This document shows, in pieces, positions 23,557-33,000 of a DNA stretch of 64,000 bases; positions within the stretch are counted from its first letter, which is position 1; each line of letters opens with the position of its first letter. The stretch comes from Stenopsyche tienmushanensis (taxonomy: Eukaryota > Arthropoda > Insecta > Trichoptera > Stenopsychidae): positions 496,001-560,000 of the forward strand of contig WACJ01000132.1 in the NCBI GenBank assembly GCA_008973525.1. The letters are read 5' to 3'. The notes beneath the pieces are model-generated. The model made no database searches. It had not been told where the DNA came from and was given only the letters and a program-made list of their open reading frames with translations. The position numbers and the translations under genes were made by a program.

Positions 23557-23560
23557 TGTG
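23537..23560. repeat. 24-base hairpin at the A'/B junction
   Basis: CACAAGATT-CGCTGC-AATCTTGTG: 9-bp perfect stem, 6-base loop. A second intact copy is at 27742-27765 and half of it starts arm A at 22188. Confidence 0.85.
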
Positions 23561-23992
23561 ACGGTTTTATTTCACGTTGATGCATCATCATCGACTACTC
23601 AGATCTTGTGCAGCATTAATACGATTGCAGATTGGTAGATCAAATTCATGTCCATTTTGCGATGTAGAATTTAGCGACATCAGGGCGACTTTTGTCCATC
23701 CGGGCCCAACTTGCTCATGTTGAAGGTGACAATTATTCACGATATCAATGTAGGTCATATATTTATTATTTTTCAATTTTTTTTCATAGCTCTGTAAAAG
23801 CGTAATAAACTACCTGAACCTGGATCACCATCATCAGCAAGGACAACAGGATTCGAAGTCGCTGCAGGACATTAATTTGTCGAACCACAGGTGAAGCTGT
23901 GGACCGATTTGCTAAATCATAGCTTATAGTAATTGGTAAGGTTTTAGCGAATCGTGAAAAAGTCAAATGGCCAGGTACGTCTTCTTAACCAG

Positions 23993-24300
23993 TGTAACGT
24001 TTGAGGCGGGGGCGCTCTCGGGAGCAGAGCCCCCGGGCGGCTCCCCGTCCCCACGTGCTCGTCGGGATGGCCGCGCTGACGCACGGGTCTATTCTTCTAT
24101 CGGACTGTGATGTTGCTGCAGGAGGAACAACCTCCCGCGGCCAAAGCTAACCGACAAATCTCCCGACTCCCGCTTCCTGCGCGTCACTACCTAACCGGCA
24201 ACAGTGCACGCGCAAGAAGCGATCTGTCGGTAAGCAATGTCTCCACAGGGCCACGAGAGATGGTGCTGTTAAAATATCACATTTAAATATATAAAATTAC
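23993..24300 (+). repeat. LTR-like GC-rich repeat, copy 1
   Basis: Begins TGTAACGTTTGAGGCGGGGG and contains CCTCCCGCGGCCAAAGCTAA and CACGCGCAAGAAGCGATCTG. Five related copies or pieces lie in the window. A TGTAACG start, with sister copies ending in AGCGTTA-type sequence, suggests a solo LTR bounded by TGTAACG...CGTTACA. A SINE or MITE is not excluded. No gag or pol is attached. Confidence 0.5.
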
Positions 24301-25617
24301 ACTCTTCCTCCCTTAGCTTCGACCATCCTCGGTCGAACGTACACTTTATATAAAACAAATTTCCAAAAAATAGTAAATGCTTCACAGTTGTCCCTCTCTC
24401 TCAAAATAAATCCAAATAGTTTGTAATACATAATGTATACCAGATGTCCAAATATTATAGTATAATAATAAGAACATTGTTTACCTCATTTACATAATTT
24501 ATATATTTATTTCAAAATAAGTACCGTTAGACAAATGCCATTACCGCTGCCGTCACGTGTCGCTATATTTTAATTACACGTTCAATCAACAATATTAACA
24601 ATAAATACAAAAACACTTATACGGACGCCCCTTTCCGGACAATCTTCCCTAGATTTCCGTACCTGCGCGAAATTATAAGTTCCGGTCACCGAACCTACAA
24701 CACTTTGAGAACTCAGCCTGCGCCTCTCCGAGGATAGTGACGGCAGCAATCAGCCCCACCATCGTGGTCCAATCCACTCTGCACGCGATCTACTACCATC
24801 CTGGCGACATTTCCAGCTCGCCAGCGTCTGGTGCTCACCAAGAGCATCGCGGCTCACACTAAGTATCTCACGACATACTACCAGCCTGGTGGCATCACCG
24901 GCACACCAGCGCCTGGTGCTCACACAAAACATCGTGTCCATAATAATAACATCTAATACACAACAATTTCGTGCACCACGGTTCTCCGATGATCTTAATT
25001 TACACGTACAAAATAGGACAAATTTAAAAATTACGACTTCCACAAAATAATAACGACATGATATACTACGTGGAAGCGACTACTCAAAAAATACAAAACG
25101 AAAGCGGCGACAAAAGCATAAATTTTAGATTAAATTATTTATGTTTCTTTTTTTTCAAATAAGGACTTTTTCAGGTTGTCATTAACTTGAATGCTCATTT
25201 TTTTTCAACTTTATTTTATTTTTCAAGTTTATTTCTTATTGTTACACTTTTTTTTTGTTTGCGTCCAAAATCACTTATATTCGACGCCAGCGCTCCCGCG
25301 CAGCAGTTTTCTGTGACGCATCATCGCCCAGGAATTTGCGCCTCCTATGGCAGCTCAACTTCTCCACGTGGTCGACGGTGCGTATGGCCTTCTCGGTTGG
25401 AGGCCGGCAGATCTTCGACCCTCCAAATATTTTCGTATACTGCGTGTCGCGTGCGTTGAGCTCGATGATGCCGACGCACCATCTACATCGTCGCTTCGAG
25501 GCTGAATGCCGATGGATTCTCCGCCATCCTAACCTCAACGCCTTACGTTGCCGGCGCGCGTCTTTTTCTTCGCCTTCCATTTAAAACCCTCAGCGTTTAC
25601 AACCTGTCGATTCTGAC

Positions 25618-25710
25618 ACCAGTGTAAGTGCGGCCATCCCGACGAGCACGCGGAGGCGGGGAGCTGCCCGGGGACTCGCCCTGAGAGCGCCTTCGCCCTA
25701 AACGTTACAC
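25618..25710 (-). repeat. LTR-like GC-rich repeat, truncated copy at the palindrome centre
   Basis: The spacer between arms B and B' contains GCGGCCATCCCGACGAGCAC and ends CCCTAAACGTTACA, the complement of an LTR-like start. It is the pivot of the large palindrome. Confidence 0.5.
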
Positions 25711-26577
25711 TGTTGTAACGTTTAGGAGGGTTTTAAATGGAACGCGACGAAAACGATGCGCGCCGGCAACGTGAGGCGTTGAGGTTAGGTTAGGTTAGGT
25801 TGCACACCCAATTCCTGGTCGATGACGCGTCACAAGAAACTGCTGCGCGGGAGCGCTGGCGTCGGATATAAGTGATTTTGGACGTAAACAAAAAAAAGTT
25901 TAACAATAAGAAATAAATTTGAAAAATAAAATAAAGTTGAAAAAAATGAGCAATCAAGTAAATGACATAACCCGAAAAAGTCCTTATTTGAAAAAAAGAA
26001 ACATAAATAATTTAATCTTAAATGTATGCTTTTGTCGTCGCTTTCGTTTTGTATTTTTTGAGTAGTCGCTTCCACGTAGTATATAATGTCGTTATTGTTT
26101 TTGGAAAGTCGTAATTTTTTAATTTGTCCTGTTTGTACGTGAAAATTAAGATCATCGGAGAACCGTGGTGCACGAAATTGTTGTGTATTAGATGTTATTA
26201 TTATGGACACGATGCTTTGTGTGAGCACCAGGCGCTGGTGTGCGTCACTATCCTCGGAGAGGCGCAGGCTGGGTTCTCAACGTGTGAGAATTCCATGAAA
26301 GTCGGTGATGTAGGGTCGGTAGCTGGAACTTATAATTTCTATTCAAAATCTAGGGAAAGATTGTCTAGAAAATTTCGTGCACATAGGGGCATCTGTATGA
26401 GTTTTTTTTTTGTATTTATTATTAATATTGTTGATTTAATTTGTAATTAAAATAGAGCGACACGTGACGACAGCGGCAATGGCGTTTCCCTAACGGTACT
26501 TATTTTGAAATAAATATATAAACTGAATTGTACTTTTATGGTTGAATTATGTAAATGAGGTAAAAAATGTTGTTATT

Positions 26578-26815
26578 CTTCTTCTTCTTTCTGTGCCGTG
26601 TCAGCCCCCCCCGACGTTGGCGATCACTCTGGCGAAGACCTCTCTGTCCTGCGCTGCTCGGAATAGTTCCTCCACTCTTCTTATTCCGGTCCACTCTCTA
26701 ATGTTGCGCAGCCAGCTCATTTGCTTTCTACCAACTCCTTGTCTTCCCTTTACCTTGCCCTCCAGTATCAATCGAAGAAAATGATATTTATTTCCACGCA
26801 GTACATGATTCAGTC
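26578..26815 (-). mobile_element. 5'-truncated LINE insertion in arm B'
   Basis: Absent from arm B, so its boundaries can be read off: GTTATT at 26572-26577 and again at 26816-26821 is a likely 6-base target duplication. The minus-strand 3' end is a GAAGAAGAAGAATAAC microsatellite tail instead of poly-A, which fits RTE/CR1-like families more than poly-A LINEs. Confidence 0.65.
26601..26815 (-). pseudogene. LINE reverse-transcriptase C-terminal domain
   Basis: Open frame of 71 codons: NHVLRGNKYHFLRLILEGK, GRQGVGRKQMSWLRNIREW, ELFRAAQDREVFARVIAN, then glycines and a TGA. The GR(R/Q).(V/P)GR(R/K)..SWL(R/K)(N/D)(L/I)R.W ... LFRAA ... IAN pattern is the conserved C-terminus of endonuclease-reverse transcriptase proteins of many insect LINEs. 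The RT and endonuclease domains are lost by 5' truncation, the normal fate of LINE copies. The C-terminal codons are intact, so the insertion is comparatively young. Confidence 0.75.
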
Positions 26816-27002
26816 GTTATTATTATACTATAATACTTGGACATCTGGTATACATTATGTTATTGCTTATTACAAACTATTTGGATTTATTTTGAGAGAG
26901 AGGGACAACTGTGAAACATTTACTATTTTTTGGAAATTTGTTTTATATAAAGTATACGTTCGACCGAGGATGGTCGAAGTTAAGGGAGGAAGAGTATAAT
27001 TT

Positions 27003-27309
27003 TATATATTTAAGTGTGTTATTTTAACAGCGTCATCTCTTGTGGCCCTGTGGAGACATTGCACCTGCTTACCGACAGATCGCTTCTTGCGCGTGCACTG
27101 TTGCCGGTTAGGTAGTGACGCGCAGGAAGCGGGAGTCGGGAGATTTGTCGGTTAGCTTTGGCCGCGGGAGGTTGTTCCTCCTGCAGCAACATCACAGTCC
27201 GATAGAAGAACAGACCCGTGCGTTAGCGCGGCCATCCCGACGAGCACGTGGGGGTAGGGAGCCGCCCGGGGGCTCTGCTCCCGAGAGCGCCCCCGCCTCA
27301 AACGTTACA
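27003..27309 (-). repeat. LTR-like GC-rich repeat, copy in arm B'
   Basis: Reverse complement of the 23993-24300 copy, ending AACGTTACA at 27301-27309. Differences from the left copy are scattered single bases, showing that the arms have diverged since they formed. Confidence 0.5.
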
Positions 27310-27379
27310 CTGGTTAAGAAGACGTACCTGGCCATTTGACTTTTTCATGATTCGCTAAAATCTTACCAATTACTATAAG

Positions 27380-27716
27380 CTATGATTTAGCAAATCGGTC
27401 CACAGCTTCACCTGTGGTTCGACAAATTAATGTCCTGCAGCGACTTCCAATCCTGTTGTCTTTGCTGATGATGGTGATCCAGGTTCAGGTAGTTTATTAC
27501 GCTTTTACAGAGCTATGAAAAAAAATTGAAAAATAATAAATATATGACCTACATTGATATCGTGAATAATTGTCACCTTCAACATGAGCAAGTTGGGCCC
27601 GGAAGGACAAAAGTCGCCCTGATGTCGCTAAATTCTACATCGCAAAATGGACATGAATTTGATCTACCAATCTGCAATCGTATTAATGCTGCACAAGATC
27701 TGAGTAGTCGATGATG
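27380..27716 (+). pseudogene. Possible Helitron-type helicase relic
   Basis: One frame reads NPVVFADDGDPGSGSLLRF (compare the Walker A region of Helitron/Pif1 helicases, F.DGPGGTGKT). After a frameshift the next frame reads VALMSLNSTSQNGHEFDLPI (compare the later G..A...H..F.LPI motif). Order and spacing fit, but the Lys-Thr of the Walker A is gone and the match is weak. Arm B carries the same on the minus strand, and 22768-22977 a third degraded copy. A chance resemblance is possible. Confidence 0.22.
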
Positions 27717-27741
27717 ATGCATCAACGTGAAATAAAACCGT

Positions 27742-27765
27742 CACAAGATTGCAGCGAATCTTGTG
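27742..27765. repeat. 24-base hairpin ending arm B'
   Basis: CACAAGATT-GCAGCG-AATCTTGTG, followed by TATTATTAG and then sequence not shared with arm A. Hairpin plus a short tail recalls a Helitron 3' end, but TTAG is not the required CTRR. Confidence 0.7.
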
Positions 27766-27835
27766 TATTATTAGCCGATTTGTTTTTCTTCGAGCCCGGA
27801 GTCATCACGCATATGCGATTAAATAAATAGCCTAA

Positions 27836-28082
27836 CAGTAACCTTTCCCTACCGGTGATGTATTTAATACACCTCGACGAATAATGGGAATATCGATATG
27901 AAATAAAATAGATATGGGATTCAGAAATGTCGTATTCTTCCGTAATATAATTACGAACCATTTAAAAGTATTATAGTATATAAGTATTTATCTGCAGCGA
28001 CGGAAATAAATAATTTGTCGGAAAATCGGGAATTTTGCGAGTTTTAGTCCGTGTCTCAGCAAAAAGGAATTTTATCAGTTAC
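27836..28082 (+). repeat. Dispersed repeat R1, copy 2 (5'-truncated)
   Basis: Starts CAGTAACCTTTCCCTACCGG and matches 37905-38155 to GTTTTAGTCCGTGTCTCAGC. It lies directly between arm B' and the hAT transposase scrap, so it interrupts or replaced part of the hAT interior. The first base of TTAA is changed to G here. Confidence 0.6.
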
Positions 28083-28281
28083 ATTGATGGTGTTATACGA
28101 AAATAGGGGCTCACGCGGTCATCAACTCGAACTAGCATTTAAATATCTGATGACGATACCTCCAACGAGTGTGGAGGCTGAGCGTGCATTTTCAGCAGCT
28201 AGTTGCTTGACTTCCAAAATCAGATCCAGACTAAATGACGAAACACTCAATGTTTTAATGTTACCTCGAGCGTTTTTTTAA
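28083..28281 (+). pseudogene. hAT transposase, C-terminal dimerisation domain
   Basis: Contains HQLELAFKYLMTIPPTSVEA then ERAFSAASCLTSKIRSRLND and ETLNVLMLPRAFF. The P-T-S/A...ER.FS.A ... R..L....(V)..L..L pattern is the hAT C-terminal dimerisation domain, with the conserved Glu-Arg and Phe-Ser present. It is the last 60 or so residues of a protein normally over 500 residues long; everything upstream is replaced by repeat R1. Stop TAA at 28279. Its position 240 bp before the right terminal repeat is normal for a hAT element, so it belongs to the insertion itself. Confidence 0.75.
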
Positions 28282-28518
28282 AATAATATTTGAATTCTTT
28301 ACTATTTATCTATTTTTGAATTGTATTTTTATATGGCCTTCAAATGATTTTTTATATTGAACAAATGGACTTACTAGTAATTTTTGATCAAATTTATCAA
28401 TGTAATTCCTTAAAATATTGAAAATCCCAATCCCGGGATCCCGGGACTGGTCCCGGGATTGGCTCATGAAATCCCGAAATCCCGGGATCGAAATTTTAGC
28501 TCGGGATTGGATTCCCTA

Positions 28519-28526
28519 CTCACGAA
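28519..28526. repeat. hAT target-site duplication, right copy
   Basis: CTCACGAA, identical to 21121-21128; mariner family C resumes at once. Confidence 0.85.
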
Positions 28527-29220
28527 TCAAAAGCGACGAATACGGTGCATTTACGTGATGAAGAAGGAAACCGTTAGCTCATTTTTCTGGCCTCTTTTTT
28601 CGTATATTATTTCGCAAATGTTGCACTAGGCTTTTGTAAATCAGAATTTACAGTTGTTTTCCTAGAAACGAACACTAATTGCACTATGCCCTTACTATCG
28701 AAAAAAAACAATGACATGCCTTTTTAAGGCGAATGGAGTTGAATGGAGAATTGGAGGTTTTCTATTGGGAACTCGGTTTTTTCGTCTCAAGCCATAGACC
28801 CAACTTTCATTTCCAGTTACAATTTTGGATATGCTAGAAGACAATACTTCAGTTTTGTGCAAGCTGAAAAACGATTTTCCTTTTGTTAGTCAGTCAAAAG
28901 TCTGGGAACAAATGTTGCACTCACTCAGCAAGCTCTCGAATAGTTATACATCTGTTTACACGAACAATTTTTGCCTTTTTTTGCACGTTTTATCTGTTTT
29001 TGAGGTTGATGAACGTCCCGACCGTTCTCGTCTTCAACCAACTCATTTCCGTTTTTAAATCGCTTATACAACCTGTGAACAGTCTTCAGAGTTACCACAT
29101 TACCGCCATACACCGATTATAACATTTCATGAGCTTCTTTGGCATTTATTTGTAACTTAAAAAAAACTTGATGCTAAAGCGTTGTTCGAAGTGCGCGACA
29201 GACGCGATAAACATGATCTC
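28527..29220 (-). pseudogene. Mariner transposase (family C), N-terminal half, right of hAT
   Basis: Minus-strand frames give INAKEAHEML-stop-SVYGGN, VVTLKTVHRLYKRFKNGNEL and VEDENGR (mariner HTH and the ENGRPS-type linker), a degraded GNESW in the first catalytic region, a FFDSKGIV block, and finally LLHHVNAPYSSLLIRE. In the last, the second catalytic Asp of the HHDNAP motif has become Val. It joins the half at 21128 across the hAT insertion. Numerous stops and frameshifts; no terminal repeat identified at either end. Confidence 0.75.
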
Positions 29221-29424
29221 ACTCTACAGGCTATGGAGACTGACTTACTAGTCATAAAGTGTACAAACTTGACACAGTCTGTCTTAGTGGATCAAGCTAT
29301 CGGACATATGACATGAAATCATCAGTTGTGGCTCTAAAGATTATTTCACCGTGTTTTTTGATCAGACCTCATATATATAGTTTTCTAATTTTTAATATTT
29401 TAAAATTATATCAATTAAGTGTAA

Positions 29425-29535
29425 TACATCATTCAATAAGCTTGTAGGAGAATTTTTGGAAGAAGAATTATCCCAAATGAAATAGAAAAAAGTTTTAAGT
29501 GAATACATCCTACGAACTTATTGAGTGATGTGCTA
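29425..29535. mobile_element. Palindromic MITE of mariner family A
   Basis: TACATCATTCAATAAGCTTG then TAGG at the left; the right end complement reads TAGCACATCACTCAATAAGT then TCGTAGG. Terminal repeats of about 25 bp around a 60-bp core with TA at both ends. Same termini as the mariner at 10813-12242. Confidence 0.7.
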
Positions 29536-29876
29536 CATCGTTATCTATTATAACAAGCACTATTTTCTTAAGACGATTTCCCCTTTTGGTATTTTTTTAT
29601 TTAAACTTTAGGTATTTAAATATTTGAGTATAATATCTTTGCACAAACGTCTAAAGAAATGAAAATTCAACTTTTGTGAAAATATGCTACATTAAATGAC
29701 ACGATCCAAACTCTTTTTTTGTATGTTAATAGAGCATTTTCCATGTGTTTTTTTTATGATAAAAACTAAAAATAAATTCGTACCTTTTAAATGTAGTTAT
29801 GGTAGCATAATATTATTTTAATATGGATTTTTAAGCAGGAGATGATCGAGTGGTGAAATTGTGATTATTTTTGTAT
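29536..29876. other. AT-rich spacer
   Basis: Nothing recognised between the palindromic MITE and the LTR-like repeat. Confidence 0.4.
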
Positions 29877-30192
29877 TGTAATTTTGAGGCGGGGGCGCTC
29901 TCAGGGCAGGGTCCCACACGTGTTTGCAGATAGAGAGAGAAATCTGGCCACAGGAAGGACGACCTCCCGCAGCCAAGGCTAACCGACGACTCTTCCAACT
30001 CCCGCCTCCTGCGCGTCACTCCCCAACCGGCAACGGTGCACTCGCAAGAAGCGATCCGTCGGTATGCAGGTGCAATGTCTCCGTAGGGCCACAAGAGAAG
30101 GCGCTGTTAAAATAACACATTGCACCTGAAGAGAGACGGAAGATATCACTGTTAATCTGGCGAATTAAATCTACTTAGATTACCAGCGCTAA
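29877..30192 (+). repeat. LTR-like GC-rich repeat, copy 2
   Basis: Starts TGTAATTTTGAGGCGGGGGC. Shares CGACCTCCCGCAGCCAAGGC, ACCGACGACTC, and the end block ACATTGCACCTGAAGAGAGA through AGATTACCAGCGC with 44247-44631. It lacks the GGAGCAGAGCCCCCGGG part of copy 1. No flanking coding region. Confidence 0.5.
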
Positions 30193-31479
30193 AAAATCTA
30201 CGTGACGACAATCCCAAGAAATAGTCCATGTTAGTAATACTTTGTTATCAAATTTAAAATGTTAATGAACATTTTTTAAAAAGTGTTTTGATCCCTATTT
30301 TGATTGATTAGATTATGTTATCAACTATACTCTAAGATAGAACAGATTGAGAGTTGTTTAAAAAAATGGGTTTGATTTATTTTAATTAGTTATTATTACC
30401 TTTGTAATATAAAAGCAAAAAAAAATGATGGTCTAAGTAGCGGCCTGTTAAGTGTTGATATGAAAATTCATGTTTATGGGAATCCAAAGTAATTTTTAAT
30501 TGGATTCGATCGAATATTTGTTTTGGAAGCATTCGTATGTATTTTGTAATGTTGGTCGATGCTGCTTATTTTAAATGATCTTATTTAAAGCCAACATCCA
30601 ATGCTTCATTACAGTCGACTTAACGAGTGTTCTTTGATGTGTGCAGACTATCCGACAAATTTCCATTTTGTGATGTTGCTAAGGTTGACGTCCTCGAATG
30701 TCTTTGATCCTTGTTCTAGACGATTGTAGCGAATTTATATTGACGGTATCCCTCATGGGCGCATTTATACTTCTTCAGTGCTTGGTTAACTATCGTCTGC
30801 TCCCTGAATAGTGGCTGTTAAAACATTATTAGCAATGACCATGCTTCGCTAAAAACATATTACGCTTGAGCAGTTTAACTGTATTCGTCTTGTGGGATCA
30901 ACGTGTGAATGTTGGATATCTATTTCAATTGGGGATGACCACCCTACGTTGAAGGTTAATTCCTTTGTAATGAACCTCGAGGAACAACAAAATGAACAAA
31001 ATGAATTATTAAATATCCACACGTGGTTGTTTAATTGTTTGGGTGTTGCTTAGAAAATTTCGAATGATCCTGGAATAACAAGCGGGTTTATGATTAAAAC
31101 AGGCGCGCATATACAATTGGCGTATCCTGGCCCCGAAGGCTTTTACGAACAAAGATCACATACGAAATAGGGCAACTCGACTCTTTCTTATGTCTGAGGG
31201 ATGCGTTACCAACATAAACTTCGTATAAAGCAAGCCTTTCAGAGTTCTCGTACTACCCTTCTGCGAAGTATGAGTTAACAACTTATGTACTTCGAAGCTT
31301 TGAAAGCTTCACGCCATTGCTGCCCCATACAATGCCTATTGAAACAAGTACACTTGGTAATTAATATACAACGGCAAAAAAAAAAAAAAACCGTACTATT
31401 ATGCCATATCCTCGACGTCGACCTCAGTAACCGCATGTATTTATATATTGAATAGCTCTTCATTCAACGAGCCTTAATC
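30193..31479. other. Apparently single-copy DNA, no gene recognised
   Basis: 30440-31260 is less AT-rich and free of the repeat families seen here. No convincing frame or splice-site pair. A pure A-run of about 14 lies at 31377-31391. Confidence 0.35.
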
Positions 31480-31765
31480 GATTTCTATCTATTCATAGTA
31501 AAATATCAGGCAAGGTTACGTCGTTCAGCAAATGTTTGCCTATTTACTCCCTTTTCATGGGGTCATAAAGAAAGTAAGCACGTGGTAATAAATCAGGTCT
31601 ATATGGAGGATGCTCCGGTTCTTCAAAGTTCAACCTTTTAAGTATCTTAGTCGTATGCTGGACAGCGTGCGGTCAAGTAATAATATTACTCTTTATGATG
31701 GTCTTCCTCTTTTTTCGGCTTTATCCGGTTTGAGTTTGTCACGTGACGCGTCGTTGTACAATAAG
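31480..31765 (-). pseudogene. Mariner transposase relic (family D), catalytic region
   Basis: Minus strand reads RVILLLD, a frameshift, then PHAVQHTTKILKRLNFEEP, EHPPYRPDLLPRAYFLY. This spans the second Asp (HDNARPH motif, damaged here) to the third (SPDLxPxD; here the Asp is Ala: PRAYFLY). The preceding block KAEKRGRPS-stop is also mariner-like. Only about 90 codons survive, with no terminal repeats seen. The sequence is distinct from families A, B, C, E and F. Confidence 0.65.
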
Positions 31766-32254
31766 GGATGATTGCTTTTATTTCTTGCTCATTTCTTTTC
31801 CATATTTTTATTTTATTAAGAATTTTTATTAAGAAACTAAAAATGAAAGCTCAATTTGGTGTATTTTTGCATTATTGATTTTTGACGACCATAAATGCAT
31901 CTCAACCAGTGTAAAATGAATTAACACAGGCGATAATCAATATTGCCGATTTAAAAAATAGCAATAAATATAAAAAAATATTATAAGACATGGATGAAAT
32001 CGCGGTTATTTTTATATACTACGGACGCATCTAGCGAGTCACGTGGGTTGATCACAGTTTAATGGCGGCCCGTTTATGCGCATGCGCAGTGAGAGAGTAA
32101 ATACATCAAGTGTGTGATTCTTCAACATCAAGTGTGTGGTTAATTCGGAGTTCGTTCATTCTCTTTTTTATTACATGTAATAATTCTTCACCTAACGAAA
32201 TTCCATGTTCTTCAAACTTATTAAATATAAATTTATAAACTCCCTCGGTCGTTA
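31766..32254. other. AT-rich spacer
   Basis: No gene seen. GCGCATGCGCAGTGAGAG near 32077 is a small G+C-rich palindrome-containing spot. Confidence 0.35.
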
Positions 32255-32400
32255 TTAACCCTTTCAAACCGGAGAACATACGCGCTACGCTCTAATGTAA
32301 ATCCACTTTTCTGTCAGCTCCGCCGCAGCGTGTAACAAGCTCGATAATGAACCAGGCTCAATAAATGAACCTTAACACTGTTGATAGCACACAATATTCG
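32255..32400 (-). repeat. TTAA terminus and part of repeat R3 (inverted)
   Basis: TTAACCCTTTCAAACCGGAG at 32255 is a piggyBac-like end. The following AAATCCACTTTTCTGTCAGC through GCACACAATATTCG is the reverse complement of repeat R3 (same block at 41190-41280, same orientation). Confidence 0.5.
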
Positions 32401-32779
32401 TTAGTTTATTCGGAATATTTTTTAATTTTCAAACTTGCATGCTACTTGCTTTCTGTTGTTCAGCTATTTTTGCCTATTAATGTGCCCGAAAATAAAAGGA
32501 CAGGGTTACCGTGCAAGTCTGTCAATTTACTACTGAATGAGTAGATTTTGCAAATGAGGGCTAATGACGCCACTCCAGAACGTTCAAGGGGGAATAACAA
32601 AATTGGTCAACGATAAGAATGATGCTAGTATCATAATTATCAAAACAAACGCCTGCTCTCAAGACAACACGAACAAAAGTCATCTTATCTTTGTTGAAAG
32701 AGCTTAAGCTGTCAGGGAGCATCGACATACATGTATGTCCTAATTCTCATGTCCCAAAAAGAGCACTCTTGCACATTAA
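32401..32779. other. DNA between two R3 pieces
   Basis: Mostly unrecognised. CAAAACAAACGCCTGCTCTC near 32641 recurs at about 46645-46665, so part of this also belongs to R3. Confidence 0.4.
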
Positions 32780-33000
32780 AGCTCGGAAACAGACAGAGAA
32801 AGAGAGAACTTAGCGCAGTTCGGGAGACTGAGACGGATAGCTTCTTCACATGCATCGCATGATTGTATAGATCGTTAAGCCCAAATTTATCCACTTATAA
32901 TGATTTCGATTTCAAGTGTGTTATTTGTTTTCGCAAAGAAACGACCGAATATTGTGTGTTATCGAGAGTGTTTGTTTATTTAACTGCTTGCCGTTCTTCT
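32780..33000 (+). repeat. Repeat R3, second piece (direct)
   Basis: GAGCACTCTTGCACATTAAA, ATCGCATGATTGTATAGATC and GTGTTTGTTTATTTAACTGC match 46856-47064 in order. With the inverted piece at 32255-32400 this copy is arranged as a foldback. Confidence 0.6.

Larger units (their letters stand above)
23527..25603 (-). repeat. Inverted-repeat arm B
   Basis: About 2.1 kb, matched in reverse complement by 25711-27775. The arms differ by a LINE insertion in B' (26578-26815), about 190 bp present only in B near 25340-25530, and a further segment of about 165 bp present only in B near 24735-24900. Contains an LTR-like GC-rich repeat (23993-24300). Frames in the palindrome (for example 25275-25580, minus) look accidental, apart from the helicase-like scrap described for 27380-27716. 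Confidence 0.8.
25711..27775 (+). repeat. Inverted-repeat arm B'
   Basis: Mirror of 23527-25603. At 25783-25800 it has three TTAGG units (GAGGTTAGGTTAGGTTAGG) where arm B has only one. It ends with the hairpin at 27742-27765 plus TATTATTAGC. The 9 bases after the hairpin also continue arm A, so B' followed by A would be the natural continuous order. Confidence 0.8.
21129..28518 (+). mobile_element. hAT-superfamily insertion (7.39 kb) with mosaic interior
   Basis: Left end TAGGGAATCCAATTCCGGGA; right end, in complement, TAGGGAATCCAATCCCGAGC. CCCGGGATC words are clustered in both subterminal regions, and an 8-bp duplication CTCACGAA flanks it. A hAT C-terminal dimerisation domain remains at 28083-28281. 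Most of the interior is foreign: two inverted-repeat systems (22188-23556 and 23527-27775), LTR-like GC-rich repeats, a LINE tail and repeat R1. Either the hAT served as a landing pad for later insertions or it carried some of them. It interrupts mariner family C. Confidence 0.85.

Noticed and set aside
25187..25584. Overlapping arginine-rich frames on both strands
   Set aside because: They lie in the G+C-rich palindrome arm, exist on both strands at once and are not conserved in the opposite arm, which lacks part of the segment.
25780..25803. Interstitial telomere array (TTAGG)
   Set aside because: Only three units; too short to call a telomere or fusion point.
27380..27716. Parvovirus-like NS1 helicase and terminal hairpins
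   Set aside because: The hairpin plus inverted repeats raised the idea, but the Walker A is damaged, no NS1 or capsid blocks are visible and the weak motifs fit a Helitron-type helicase at least as well.
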